DNA of 64,000 nt from Nostoc commune NIES-4072 (lineage in GTDB: Bacteria > Cyanobacteriota > Cyanobacteriia > Cyanobacteriales > Nostocaceae): NCBI RefSeq assembly GCF_003113895.1, contig NZ_BDUD01000001.1:248001-312000 (forward strand), given 5' to 3'. How positions within the stretch are numbered: position 1 is the first letter of the stretch; every line of letters begins with the position of its first letter. Below the pieces are notes generated by a model. The model made no database searches, was not told where the DNA came from, and saw only the letters and a program-made list of their open reading frames with translations. Shown piece by piece: positions 9,201-17,116 of this stretch. The translations under genes and the position numbers were made by a program.

Positions 9201-9553
9201 TATATCAATCCCCCGACAATCTGCGGTGATGCTGTCCACCTCAGCCATCGGTAGCAGCCATCTTTCGTCCGGTAACGATTTTCGAAATTGAGCGTTGGTA
9301 TCCCGGTTTTCACCTTCTCCATTTCTGCTAATGTGGCGAAGTGGTCGTCTGGATGCACGAAGTCTAAAAAAGGACTGGCTAATAATTCTGCTTCTGAGTG
9401 GCCGAGGGTTTGGGTAAATGCAGGGTTGATCCGCTTAAAGTAGCCATCCAGACCAATGACCGAGAGCAGATCGAGCGATCGCTCAAAGAAAAAGGCTTCT
9501 TCGGATAAAACCAATCCATTCACGGGTGAAGCAACAGAATTTTTAGAGGTCAT
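6197..9553 (-). CDS. multi-PAS GGDEF-EAL cyclic-di-GMP protein
   Basis: This 1118-residue protein has about five PAS/PAC sensor modules (roughly residues 20-135, 165-280, 290-410, 415-540, 545-675). A GGDEF domain (about 675-845) and an EAL domain (about 855-1105) follow. The cyclase signature GGDEF is intact in ARLGGDEFTILL and is preceded by the RxxD inhibitory site RVGD at the correct five-residue spacing. The EAL signature is intact in GFEALVRWQHP. Diguanylate cyclase and phosphodiesterase activity are therefore both possible. There is no membrane segment, so it is a soluble sensor. Its final HLLV residues come from the duplicated fragment at 6169-6216. The ATG start is at 9553. Confidence 0.92.
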   Translation of the reverse strand: MTSKNSVASPVNGLVLSEEAFFFERSLDLLSVIGLDGYFKRINPAFTQTLGHSEAELLASPFLDFVHPDDHFATLAEMEKVKTGIPTLNFENRYRTKDGCYRWLRWTASPQIVGGLIYCVARDMTQQKEAEAALQRANQELEQRVAERTAQLEQANAVLAEREALYRTLTQHILNGAVQLFDHNLRFLLIEGSEIKQLGLDGTALVGQTIWEVLPPETCEQIEPMYRAALVGQISIQEVLYSNQIYEVHTLPVRNEQGEIFAGMVLTQNMTYRKQVEAELQESKAILQRQLAEIESIYQSAPIGLNVLDTNLRFVRINQRLAEINGFSVEEHIGRTIRELLPNIADTAEELLRPVLETGEPLLNVEIRGETPAQPGVERVWLESFLPLKDGEQIIGINTVCQEITEQIQIDEALRRSEERYRTLFETMEDGFCVIEMLFDANNTPIDYRFLEINPAFEQQTGFQQAVGKTARQLLPNLEEFWFQTYGRVALTGEPIRFENGSEAMNRWFDVYAFRIEHPEMHKVAILFKDISDVYDELRLRKQSEIALRENEDRLRMAIASAQLGTWDWNLLTGELKWDTGCKAMFGLPPDAESSIETFFEGLHPDDRDRLQEIIQEALNPASGGFYDTEYRTIGIQDKVERWLRAKGQAYFETNRKPIRFIGTVLNITEQKQTEAQLIHDVFHDSLTGLPNRALFVERLEQALALTKRHSDYRFAVLFLDVDRFKVINDSLGHIIGDQLLMGLARRLERCLRVGDTVARLGGDEFTILLDDIKDLNDVKNVANRINVALTGAFNLGGNEVITTVSIGIALGTSTYNLSEELIRDADIAMYRAKALGKARYEIFDFSMYTQAAQLLQLEMDLRRAIERQEFQVYYQPIVSLETYQIIGFEALVRWQHPEDGFVSPERFIPLAEETGLIVPIGYWVLREACRQMRTWQLKFPTNPPLTISVNISSKQFCHPNLIEEIRQILLDSGLQGSSLKLEITETVLMENSDSATTMLLELQQMDIQLHLDDFGTGYSSLSYLHHFPFSALKIDRSFVINIGANGENLEIVQAIISLAQSLNIDVIAEGIETREQLTQLQIKKCKHAQGYIFSRPLDSHSVDALIASSLYFKHLLV

Positions 9554-9667
9554 AACAGAATAAGCTAAAGCAACTTCTAGGCATTTATCAACAGCCCAAA
9601 GTATAATTATTCTCTTTTCTCTACTTATTTGGCTATTTATCAGTAATAAAGAATGCTAATTTGTGAG

Positions 9668-9698
9668 ATGTGCGTAGCTTGCCGCTATAGGCATCGCT
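9668..9698. repeat. interspersed repeat, GCGTAGCxxGCCG...AGGCATCGC type
   Basis: A degenerate copy of a roughly 25-bp unit (GCGTAGC...GGCATCGC) that recurs at 19333-19362, 32206-32245, 33119-33147 and 58921-58956, in either orientation. Confidence 0.6.
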
Positions 9699-9811
9699 CT
9701 TATTTTGACCTACCTATCTGAAATGTGATGAATCTATGCTTTAGAAGGATATCCAGTTAATTATCCCTAGCTAAAATTTGAGAAGAAGAGTACTTTTCCC
9801 CAAAGCCAATC

Positions 9812-10777
9812 ATGACAGAAGGAAAGACGCGGCGTAATTTCCTAATTACTAGTATTGCTGTAACTGGAGGTATTGTGGCAACTAATACTTTTGGGCAAAA
9901 TACTACCAACACTGCAACACCACCAGCAACTATGCCAGAACGGGTGTTGGGACGCACAGAAGTAAAACTCCCGATCTTCGGGTTAGGAGGAGCAGGAATA
10001 ACGCCACTATCCTGGGAAGGAAAAGAGGGTGATGCTACAGCAATTATTCAAAAAGCGCTGGAACTTGGCATTCGCTACTTTGATACAGCCGCTAGTTATG
10101 GGCCGAGTGAAGATTATTTAGGTAAAGTGCTACCATCCCATCGCTCAAAGGTATTTCTAGCAAGTAAGACCGATCAAAGAGATCGGGATGGTGCATGGCG
10201 AGAATTAGAGCGATCGCTTAAACGTCTCAATACAGATTATCTTGATTTGTGGCAGTTGCATCGCGTTTCTTTTTCTGAAGAACTCGACACTATCTTTAGT
10301 TCATCTGGCGCAATTAAAGCTTTAGAAGAAGCCATAGAACAAAAACTGGTGCGCTTTGCAGGTATTACCGGACATCACGACCCTCAAGTGATTGCCGAAG
10401 GCTTGCGTCGCTATCCTTTCCACACTACACTGATTCCTGTGAATGCTGCCGACAAACACCACCCACATCCATTTATTCCCGTGGTTCTACCAGTTGCTCA
10501 AGAAAAAAATGTTGGTGTGATTGCGATGAAAGTCCCGGCTTATGGTCGACTGTTTAAACCAGGCGGGTTGACAGGTATGGAGCAAGCTTTAGGTTATACA
10601 ATGTCTCAGCCTGGAGTACATTGTTGTGTAATAGCGGCAGAGACTATTGCACAATTAGAGAATAATGTCAAGATAGCGCAGGCTTTTGTGCCTCTTAAAA
10701 AGGAAGAATTAACAGCGATCGCACAACAGACTGCTAATATCTGGGAAGATAGTACATTCTTCCGTGCTTGGACTTAG
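9812..10777 (+). CDS. Tat-exported aldo/keto reductase
   Basis: The 321-residue protein begins with a twin-arginine signal (KTRRNFLITSIAVTGG), so export in folded form is expected. The aldo/keto reductase barrel follows. YFDTAASYGPSE near residue 90 carries the Asp and Tyr, FLASKTD near 117 the Lys, and LWQLHRV near 148 the His, which completes the catalytic tetrad. It probably reduces an aldehyde or ketone with NADPH, but the substrate is unknown. An exported NADPH enzyme is unusual, because cofactor would have to be bound before export. The start is the ATG at 9812. It stands alone on the plus strand. Confidence 0.88.
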   Translation: MTEGKTRRNFLITSIAVTGGIVATNTFGQNTTNTATPPATMPERVLGRTEVKLPIFGLGGAGITPLSWEGKEGDATAIIQKALELGIRYFDTAASYGPSEDYLGKVLPSHRSKVFLASKTDQRDRDGAWRELERSLKRLNTDYLDLWQLHRVSFSEELDTIFSSSGAIKALEEAIEQKLVRFAGITGHHDPQVIAEGLRRYPFHTTLIPVNAADKHHPHPFIPVVLPVAQEKNVGVIAMKVPAYGRLFKPGGLTGMEQALGYTMSQPGVHCCVIAAETIAQLENNVKIAQAFVPLKKEELTAIAQQTANIWEDSTFFRAWT

Positions 10778-10937
10778 GCCAACCTTGCCTAAGTTCCTAG
10801 CAAAATGGACTCAAACAAACTTTGCGTTCCTCTGCGCTATACTTTGCGTCCCTCTGCGTTTAAATTACAACCCTCAATTCGCCCTGATTTTACGTAAAGC
10901 TCTAAGCCCAACCTTGCACATATTACAGAGTGAATTC

Positions 10938-12206
10938 TTACCAGTCACGCTGATAATATTGTGCCGCTTGCGACATATTAAATTGTAATAGCTTCTCCTG
11001 TCCCAACTTGTATTGCAAACTCGGCTTAAAAGGCGAAATATTCAAATTGCGAATAATTTCTGCCGCCACAGCCTTTGCTAGTAAAGGTGGTACAGAGTTA
11101 CCAACTTGCCGAAATCCGTGCCATTTAGTTACATGAAATCTAAACCAATCAGGGTAAGAATGCAATCTCGCCGCTTCTCTAACTGTGATACAGCGCGGCG
11201 TAATTGGATGAATCGGTCTAGGAGATGTGAAAGAACCCCTATACTTATCTGTTCCGGCTCTTAAAGTATTACAGACACCAGCAGGATGCAGCTTATAAAA
11301 ACGACTAATTTTTTCTCTCTCGCCTTGTTGAGTCTCCTGAAAACGTTGAATAGTTTCCGCAGAATGTTTTGTTCTTAAACTTGAAGAAAGTATTCGCAAA
11401 TCATATTCTCGTTTGTAAGAATAATCATCATCTAGGTATTGCATACCACGAAGTATAAGAGCATAGTTACTAGGCTTTTGGTATTCTGCTACAACCCAAT
11501 CTCTTGTTAATAACTCTGAATATTTTTCTATTTCAGGTAAATCTCCAATTGCATCCAACACTGTAGGACTTAATGGAATATTAGATATTTTTTTAGAATT
11601 TAAATTATTTGGTAATGCTTGTTTAGTAATCGGCTGAGGATATTTCGGTAACTTTACATCCTCCCTTGCACCTATGAGAAATAATCTCTCACGGGACTGT
11701 GGTACTCCGTAATGTGCAGCGTTGAGAACTTGGTAATTTTCTTCTACTTTGTAGCCGTGAATTCTAAACTCGCTAATTAAGGATTGGAGGATTTGTTTAT
11801 GTTCGCCAACTGTAATCCCCCGAACATTTTCCATTACAAAGAACTTTGGTTTTAGCTCAAAAACCAGCCGATGAAAGTGAAACACCAAAGAGTTTCTAGG
11901 ATCATCAACAGCCCGTTTACCAATTAGAGAAAACCCTTGACATGGTGAGCCAGAAATTACCACATCAATTTCGCGATCGCCAATCTCAGACCGATTCCGA
12001 ATTTCTTCCCCGGTTGTATCCACAACACTTTTACATAACACTGAGCAAAAAGGGAAGTTAAACTCATGTGTTGCACAGTGGATGGGGTCAATCTCCACAG
12101 ACGCTAGTACATCAAAGCCAGCTTGTTCAAAGCCAAGAGTCATACCCCCCGCGCCAGCGAATAAGTCAACAGCGATCGCTCTTTGTTTTTTCATCTCATA
12201 AGCCAT
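10938..12206 (-). CDS. orphan DNA (cytosine-5) methyltransferase
   Basis: The protein has the ordered motifs of C5-cytosine methyltransferases. Motif I is DLFAGAGGMTLGF (about residue 14), the catalytic SGSPCQGFS has Cys89, and FVMENVRGI, QSRERLFLIGAR and a C-terminal QVGNSVPPLLA follow. The ATG at 12206, with AGAGGTG upstream, is preferred. A longer frame to 12293 only adds repeat-derived residues. No restriction endonuclease lies nearby, so this is probably a solitary methylase, a class common in Nostocales. The target cannot be read from the sequence; a site within HIP1 (CGATCG) is possible. It follows lpxB on the same strand with about 90 bp between. Confidence 0.92.
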   Translation of the reverse strand: MAYEMKKQRAIAVDLFAGAGGMTLGFEQAGFDVLASVEIDPIHCATHEFNFPFCSVLCKSVVDTTGEEIRNRSEIGDREIDVVISGSPCQGFSLIGKRAVDDPRNSLVFHFHRLVFELKPKFFVMENVRGITVGEHKQILQSLISEFRIHGYKVEENYQVLNAAHYGVPQSRERLFLIGAREDVKLPKYPQPITKQALPNNLNSKKISNIPLSPTVLDAIGDLPEIEKYSELLTRDWVVAEYQKPSNYALILRGMQYLDDDYSYKREYDLRILSSSLRTKHSAETIQRFQETQQGEREKISRFYKLHPAGVCNTLRAGTDKYRGSFTSPRPIHPITPRCITVREAARLHSYPDWFRFHVTKWHGFRQVGNSVPPLLAKAVAAEIIRNLNISPFKPSLQYKLGQEKLLQFNMSQAAQYYQRDW

Positions 12207-12296
12207 GACACCTCTAAATGGATTAGGGATTGGGGATTGAGTATCGATATTAAATATACAAAATTTTCCCAGTCCCCAGTCCCCAGTCCCCACTCC

Positions 12297-13466
12297 CTAC
12301 TCCCCATTCCCCGCCACCATTTGCAAAATTTCTTGAGCAACGCGATCGCACACCCCAACTTCTCCTAAACTTTGCCGCATTTCTTGATAATCCGCCAAAG
12401 TTTGCTCTCTGCGACTGGGATTGAGTAGCAGTTCCATCGCTGCTTGGATAATATTCTCTGGTGTGGCTTGCTCTTGTAAAAATTCTGGCACAATCGACTT
12501 CATCACTACTAAATTAGGTGGTGATGCAAAGGTTACAGAACCTTTGAGGATTTTACGAGCTATCCAAGCAGTCAGGGAACTTAAACGGTAAACTACAACT
12601 TGCGGCACATTTAACAGAGCAAGTTCGAGGTTGACAGTACCAGATTTACTAATGGCTAAATCAGCAGCAGCAAAAACTTCCATTTGTTGACCTGATATAA
12701 TTGTCGCCCGTAAACCGTAACGCTTAATAGCCTGCTCAATTGGCTGTCTATAGACTTCCAGCGATAGAGGAATCCAGAAATGAACTTCAGGTAATTTCGC
12801 TTGAATAGTTTGGGCGGCTTGAAAAATTACTGGTAAAAGATATTTTAATTCTTGGCGGCGAGAGGCGGGGAGAAGTGCGATCGCAATTTGTTCTGGTGCA
12901 ATTCCCAGTGTTGCACGGGCTGCTTGGCGACTAGGAGCATCTTGCATTCGGTCAACTAAAGGATGCCCTACCCAACTAACTTTTGCCCCTTTCTCACGAA
13001 AGTAACGGGCTTCTTGTGGGAAAATTGCCAACAGCTTATCTGTAAAACCAACAATCCGCTTAGTTCTACGCAAACTGATTGACCAAGCCCACTCTTGGGG
13101 AGCAATGTAATACACCACAGGCACATCTGGTAATTGCTGTTTCATATAAGTCCCAATTTCCAGATTGGGAGTCATATAATCGATCAGCACCACTAAATCC
13201 GGTGGATTTTGTTTTAAGAAAGCGATCGCCTGACGTTGCACCCGGAGAGTTGGTAAAAGATAAGGCAAGCCTTCGAGAATACCCATTGAGCCAATACTAC
13301 TGGTATTTCCCAACAAAATTGCCCCAGCCTCCACCATTTTTTCGCCACCCAGTGCCACAATCTCTAATTCCAACCCAATCGCTACAGCTTGACGCTTCAG
13401 CGCTGTAATTAGCAGCGACCCTTGTAAATCGCCAGATACTTCGCCAGTGCTGATAAATATCCGCAT
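12297..13466 (-). CDS. lpxB: lipid-A-disaccharide synthase
   Basis: LpxB joins UDP-2,3-diacylglucosamine and lipid X into the lipid A disaccharide at the inner face of the plasma membrane. The 389-residue length is typical. Recognisable motifs are MRIFISTGEVSGDLQG at the N-terminus, VVLIDYMTPN near 92, VVYYIAPQEWAW near 121, and LLPASRRQELKYLLP near 198. The C-terminal SKSGTVNLELAL and VVVYRLSSLT also fit. It is the last lipid A gene of the minus-strand run lpxC-fabZ-lpxA-lpxB. The ATG start is at 13466. Confidence 0.95.
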   Translation of the reverse strand: MRIFISTGEVSGDLQGSLLITALKRQAVAIGLELEIVALGGEKMVEAGAILLGNTSSIGSMGILEGLPYLLPTLRVQRQAIAFLKQNPPDLVVLIDYMTPNLEIGTYMKQQLPDVPVVYYIAPQEWAWSISLRRTKRIVGFTDKLLAIFPQEARYFREKGAKVSWVGHPLVDRMQDAPSRQAARATLGIAPEQIAIALLPASRRQELKYLLPVIFQAAQTIQAKLPEVHFWIPLSLEVYRQPIEQAIKRYGLRATIISGQQMEVFAAADLAISKSGTVNLELALLNVPQVVVYRLSSLTAWIARKILKGSVTFASPPNLVVMKSIVPEFLQEQATPENIIQAAMELLLNPSRREQTLADYQEMRQSLGEVGVCDRVAQEILQMVAGNGE

Positions 13467-13564
13467 TTGATAATTGGTAATTAGTAAAAACTTAGAAATA
13501 AATAGTTAGCAGTGAATATTTAGGAATGCGGAGTTAAAAATTTAATTCATCAATTCCTAACTCC

Positions 13565-13629
13565 TGTAGAGACGCGATTAATCACGTCTCTACTCCCACT
13601 TTTGTACAGACGCGATTCATCGCGTCTCT
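13565..13629. repeat. two copies of the AGACGCGATTAATCGCGTCT palindrome
   Basis: Two near-palindromic copies (13565-13592 and 13602-13629) lie between lpxB and lpxA, immediately downstream of the lpxA stop. Other copies are at 3871, 17061, 19703 and 57605. They can form hairpins in the operon transcript. Confidence 0.85.
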
Positions 13630-13635
13630 CATAAT

Positions 13636-14454
13636 TCACGACTCATCACTCACGCCTTTTCTTCCCCTACCGGGAATCAAACCACGCCTTCCAGGCATCT
13701 GAGAAAGTAGCAGAAAACGTCGCAAATGCTGCAACTGTTCGCTATTCCCTAACAATTCCAACTCTTCTAAAGCATCCTTAAAGGGCAAATTAGAGCGGTA
13801 GAGAATGCGGAAGGCTTTTTTGAGCATTTGCAAATCTGTAGAGTCCATACCAGACCGTTTAAGTCCCACAAGGTTGAGGGTTCGTACCCGCGCCGGATTT
13901 CCCTCCACTAGCATATATGGGGCTACATCCCGGTCAATCCGTGCCATGCCTCCCACCATTGCCTGTCTACCAATATGCACAAATTGATGGACACCTAAAA
14001 CCCCACTCAGCCTAGCGCGTGACTCTATATGCACATGACCCGCCAACGCCACAGAGTTAGCAATCACTACCTGGTCTTCAATCACGCAGTTATGAGCCAC
14101 ATGGGCATAAGCCATCAGTAAGTTACCATCACCAATCACTGTTGCTTCACCAGCACCAGTAGCGCGGTTAATAGTAACGTACTCACGAATCAAGTTGTTA
14201 TCACCAATTTTGACCCAGGTTGGTTCTCCCACAAACTTGAGATCCTGTGGTTCCATGCCGATGGCTGCACCTGTAAAAATCTGATTTTGCGCCCCAATTT
14301 CACAAGGCCCCTCTAGCACGGCATGAGCGCCGATTATTGTTTCAGGGCCCACTTTGACATGCTCTCCAATCACAGCATAGGCACCGACTTGCACTGTATG
14401 GTGGAGTTCCGATTTCGGATGAATTACAGCAGTTGGATGAATTAGCGTTTTCAA
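13636..14454 (-). CDS. lpxA: acyl-ACP--UDP-N-acetylglucosamine O-acyltransferase
   Basis: LpxA adds the first 3-hydroxyacyl chain to UDP-GlcNAc. The 272-residue protein is a left-handed beta helix built of hexapeptide repeats (for example IHPKSELHHTVQVGAYAVIGEHV). It has the catalytic His in AYAHVAHNCVI near residue 120 and HQFVHIGRQAMVGGMARI downstream. The C-terminal helices include LPFKDALEEL. The start appears to be TTG at 14454, because a GGAG ribosome-binding site sits eight bases upstream and the resulting N-terminus MKTLIHPTAVIHP is the family norm. About 310 bp with no recognisable feature separate it from fabZ. Confidence 0.95.
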   Translation of the reverse strand: MKTLIHPTAVIHPKSELHHTVQVGAYAVIGEHVKVGPETIIGAHAVLEGPCEIGAQNQIFTGAAIGMEPQDLKFVGEPTWVKIGDNNLIREYVTINRATGAGEATVIGDGNLLMAYAHVAHNCVIEDQVVIANSVALAGHVHIESRARLSGVLGVHQFVHIGRQAMVGGMARIDRDVAPYMLVEGNPARVRTLNLVGLKRSGMDSTDLQMLKKAFRILYRSNLPFKDALEELELLGNSEQLQHLRRFLLLSQMPGRRGLIPGRGRKGVSDES

Positions 14455-14767
14455 GGGTGAATCTCCAGAACTGTCTTGATAAGCCAGCGCCGGGTGGGGT
14501 TTTTAAAGCAGTGCGTTACCCTGGTTAAGAGAGTTATACTGACTGCCATCCCATTTGAGGCGACTGGCATTGTTGAGCGTTAAGTATTTCAGTGAACGAA
14601 AGTGTCGGGCAAAGCAAGTTAAGTGTGTTCGTGAGTGCGTCTCGTAAAGAGGGCGTCAAAAATCAATAAATTATTCAGATGCTGTTGTGGATTTTTTTAA
14701 CTGCGATCCTTTTTCAGGATTCAGCAAGGGCATTTCACGGCTATGCCAATACCACGAAAGCAAACTT

Positions 14768-15289
14768 TTAATTAACTAGAGAAAACATTAATTCCCCTTC
14801 ACAAGCAAGTTGACCGTCAACTTCGGCACGACCTTGCATCTTACCGAAACGACGTTGTTTTACCCATAACAGTTCCACTGTCATTACTAATTGATCCCCC
14901 GGTACAACCTGGCGGCGAAAACGGACTTTATCGATACCAGCGAAGACGAACAGTCCGCCTTCTACCGAAGACATTTGAGTTAAAACAATCCCCCCAACTT
15001 GTGCCATTGCTTCGACAATTAGCACCCCTGGCATCAGTGGGCGTTCTGGGAAATGTCCTGGAAAATGGGGTTCGTTGATAGTGACATTTTTTACTCCAAC
15101 AGCTTTTTTACCTGGAACGTAGTCAATTATTTTATCTACAAGTAAAAATGGGTAGCGGTGGGGTAGCAATTTCTGAATTTCTTCAGATGTAAAGGTTGTT
15201 TTAATCTCAGATATGATTGTAGTCTCATTTATAGCTTCTGATTCGGTAGACGTAGGTGTAATGGTATTCACTTCAGTGAGGATTGACAT
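14768..15289 (-). CDS. fabZ: 3-hydroxyacyl-ACP dehydratase FabZ
   Basis: FabZ dehydrates 3-hydroxyacyl-ACP in fatty acid elongation. It shares its substrate pool with LpxA/LpxC, which explains the clustering. The 173-residue protein has [17 protein letters not shown] near residue 38 and the catalytic His in [16 protein letters not shown]. The catalytic Glu is in [11 protein letters not shown]. Compared with E. coli FabZ (about 150 residues) it has a Thr/Glu-rich N-terminal extension of about 30 residues. The ATG at 15289 is used. It lies about 100 bp downstream of lpxC. Confidence 0.95.
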   Translation of the reverse strand: MSILTEVNTITPTSTESEAINETTIISEIKTTFTSEEIQKLLPHRYPFLLVDKIIDYVPGKKAVGVKNVTINEPHFPGHFPERPLMPGVLIVEAMAQVGGIVLTQMSSVEGGLFVFAGIDKVRFRRQVVPGDQLVMTVELLWVKQRRFGKMQGRAEVDGQLACEGELMFSLVN

Positions 15290-15372
15290 TGGCCGTGTAG
15301 TTAATTTTTTATCTGAAAGTTGATTGAGTAGGCAGGCGTATATCGAAAGCCTTAATAATCTTGGATTGTAAA

Positions 15373-15417
15373 CTTTAAATCAAATCTAAAATCTAAAATC
15401 CAAAATCTAAAATTCTC
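15373..15417. repeat. heptamer repeat of AATCTAA type
   Basis: A short array with period 7 (AATCTAAAATCTAAAATCCA...) runs across the 3' end of lpxC and the lpxC-fabZ gap. The last lpxC codons (RILDFGF) are encoded within it. Confidence 0.7.
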
Positions 15418-16241
15418 TGAGCTAGTTGAATGTGTAAATTGTGGCTGGCTTTATACGCTAAGAAATGAGCAATAGGAAAAGTTCCTAGTAAACTTAAATC
15501 TCCTACTAAATCCAAGATTTTATGACGGACAGGCTCATTTGCAAATCTTAATGGTGGATTTAGCCAGCCCTCTGGCCCACAAACGAGTGCATTATCCAAA
15601 CTCCCACCTTTAATTAACCCTGTTTTTTGTAAGTGTTCAATTTGATGCAGTAACCCAAAAGTCCGGGCAGGAGCAATTTGGGCAGCAAAGCTAGCAGAAG
15701 CTTTCTTTAGTTCAGTGGTTACTGACCAACTGTGCCATTGATTACCAATGGCGGGCAGGTCAAAATCAATACCGTAACTAAAGCGGGTTTCTGGTGCTGG
15801 GAGGGCACATACAAAGGCATCGCCTTGATAGACCCATATTGGTTCTGTAATAACCTTGGTAACTTGGTTGTTAACGGGTTGTGATACTAAGCCAACTTGG
15901 GCAATGTTGGCTGTCCATACACTTGCTGAACCATCTAAAAGGGGAACTTCTGGGCCATCAATTTCAATCCGGGCATTATCCACACCCATACCCGAAAGCG
16001 CAGCTAACAAATGTTCTACCGTGCGGACGGCTACCTCACCCTTACCCAACTGAGTTGAGAGAACAGTGTGACTAACTGCCGCAACTTGGGCTGGAATGAT
16101 CGGCAAATCCAGTAAATCTACCCGTACAAAGTAGCGTCCACTTCCCGCCTCAGCTGGTAGTATCCGCACCTGGGTACTAACACCGCTATGCAATCCCACC
16201 CCTATTTGGGTGATTTCCCCAGCTAAAGTGTGCTGTTGCAT
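15393..16241 (-). CDS. lpxC: UDP-3-O-acyl-N-acetylglucosamine deacetylase
   Basis: LpxC is the zinc deacetylase that commits UDP-acyl-GlcNAc to lipid A. The 282-residue protein has the family opening [18 protein letters not shown], the zinc-binding [21 protein letters not shown] near residue 74, and the C-terminal [18 protein letters not shown] with the second His and Asp. It is somewhat shorter than the E. coli enzyme, as in other cyanobacteria. The ATG at 16241 fits. It heads the lpxC-fabZ-lpxA-lpxB run. Upstream, a TnpB remnant separates it from omp85. Confidence 0.95.
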   Translation of the reverse strand: MQQHTLAGEITQIGVGLHSGVSTQVRILPAEAGSGRYFVRVDLLDLPIIPAQVAAVSHTVLSTQLGKGEVAVRTVEHLLAALSGMGVDNARIEIDGPEVPLLDGSASVWTANIAQVGLVSQPVNNQVTKVITEPIWVYQGDAFVCALPAPETRFSYGIDFDLPAIGNQWHSWSVTTELKKASASFAAQIAPARTFGLLHQIEHLQKTGLIKGGSLDNALVCGPEGWLNPPLRFANEPVRHKILDLVGDLSLLGTFPIAHFLAYKASHNLHIQLAQRILDFGF

Positions 16242-16503
16242 AGCCTAAAAGACAGTATATTTCCTTTAGTATTGCTCATCGTCTGTTTTGGTCAAATCCC
16301 TGATATTCCCCTAAAAATGAATTAATTCCTTTATCGGAACAGTATTGAGGTAAATGTCAAATTTAGCAAGCTGATCCAAAAAAGTTAATTGTCAGTTGTG
16401 CTTCAAAATACTTACCTAAACTTAGCCAAAGCTAAGAATAGAGATTTCTTCCCGTGTCCACCAAGGATGTCGGCATCTTCTTGTCAACGGGCGTAAATTT
16501 CGG

Positions 16504-17033
16504 TTAAGCCAACCGTATCTTGTCGAAAGGGGCATCCCTCAAGTTGATCGAGGCGTTCTCATCACGATCTCTAATATTGCCGCATCCTGCTTCACATACA
16601 AATACTCGTTCTGATAAGGGCATTGACTGAATATGACCACATTCGCAGCAGGTCTTAGAGCTAGGAAACCATCGGTCAACTAACTCAACCCTAGTCCCAA
16701 AAAATGGCTGCTTGTATGTGAGCATTCGCCTAAACTCATACAATCCGAGATTGGCGATCGCATTGGAGAGTTTATGATTAGCCATCATCTGGCTAATATT
16801 CAGATCCTCAATCCGAATCCGGTAGTAGTTGCGGCTAATATCGGTAGTGGTTTTTTGTAGAAAGTCTTGGCGAATATTAGCGAGGTGGGCGTGAGTTTTG
16901 GCTATCTCACCAAAATACTGTTTAGCCTTATTTGATGCCCTAATAGCTTTTTTTCGATTGCCAAACTGTTTATTACGATTATGCCACTGCTGCTTACTTA
17001 ACTTGATTTTCGCTATTTTCAACTGCGGTGGAG
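16504..17033 (-). pseudogene. tnpB: C-terminal remnant of a TnpB nuclease
   Basis: This piece keeps the second RuvC motif (IRIEDLNISQMM), the zinc ribbon (TCCECGHIQ...FVCEAGCG) and the final catalytic Asp motif (RDRDENASINL). The N-terminal half, including the first catalytic Asp, is absent. The frame continues upstream only through non-homologous sequence (the omp85 3' end read in another frame). Recognisable homology begins near LKIAKIKLSK, at about 17030. It sits between omp85 and lpxC in an otherwise conserved cluster, so it marks an old insertion. The 60 bp downstream may still hold the element's right end. Confidence 0.8.
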
Positions 17034-17060
17034 CTCCTTTGTGATTCACCAATGACCATT

Positions 17061-17113
17061 GTACAGACGCGATTAATCGCGTCTGTACTGACCAATGACT
17101 AATGACTAATGGC
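17061..17113. repeat. perfect 28-bp palindrome plus TAGTCAT heptamers
   Basis: Positions 17061-17088 form a perfect palindrome centred on CGCGATTAATCGCG with GTACAGA/TCTGTAC arms. TGACTAA heptamers follow up to the omp85 stop codon. It is the best-preserved copy of the palindrome family and could form a strong hairpin at the end of the omp85 message. Confidence 0.9.
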
Positions 17114-17116
17114 AAA

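Noticed and set aside
12206..12293. N-terminal extension of the cytosine methylase to 12293
   Set aside because: The extra residues (GTGDWGLGKF...) come from intergenic repeat DNA. The ATG at 12206 has a proper ribosome-binding site.
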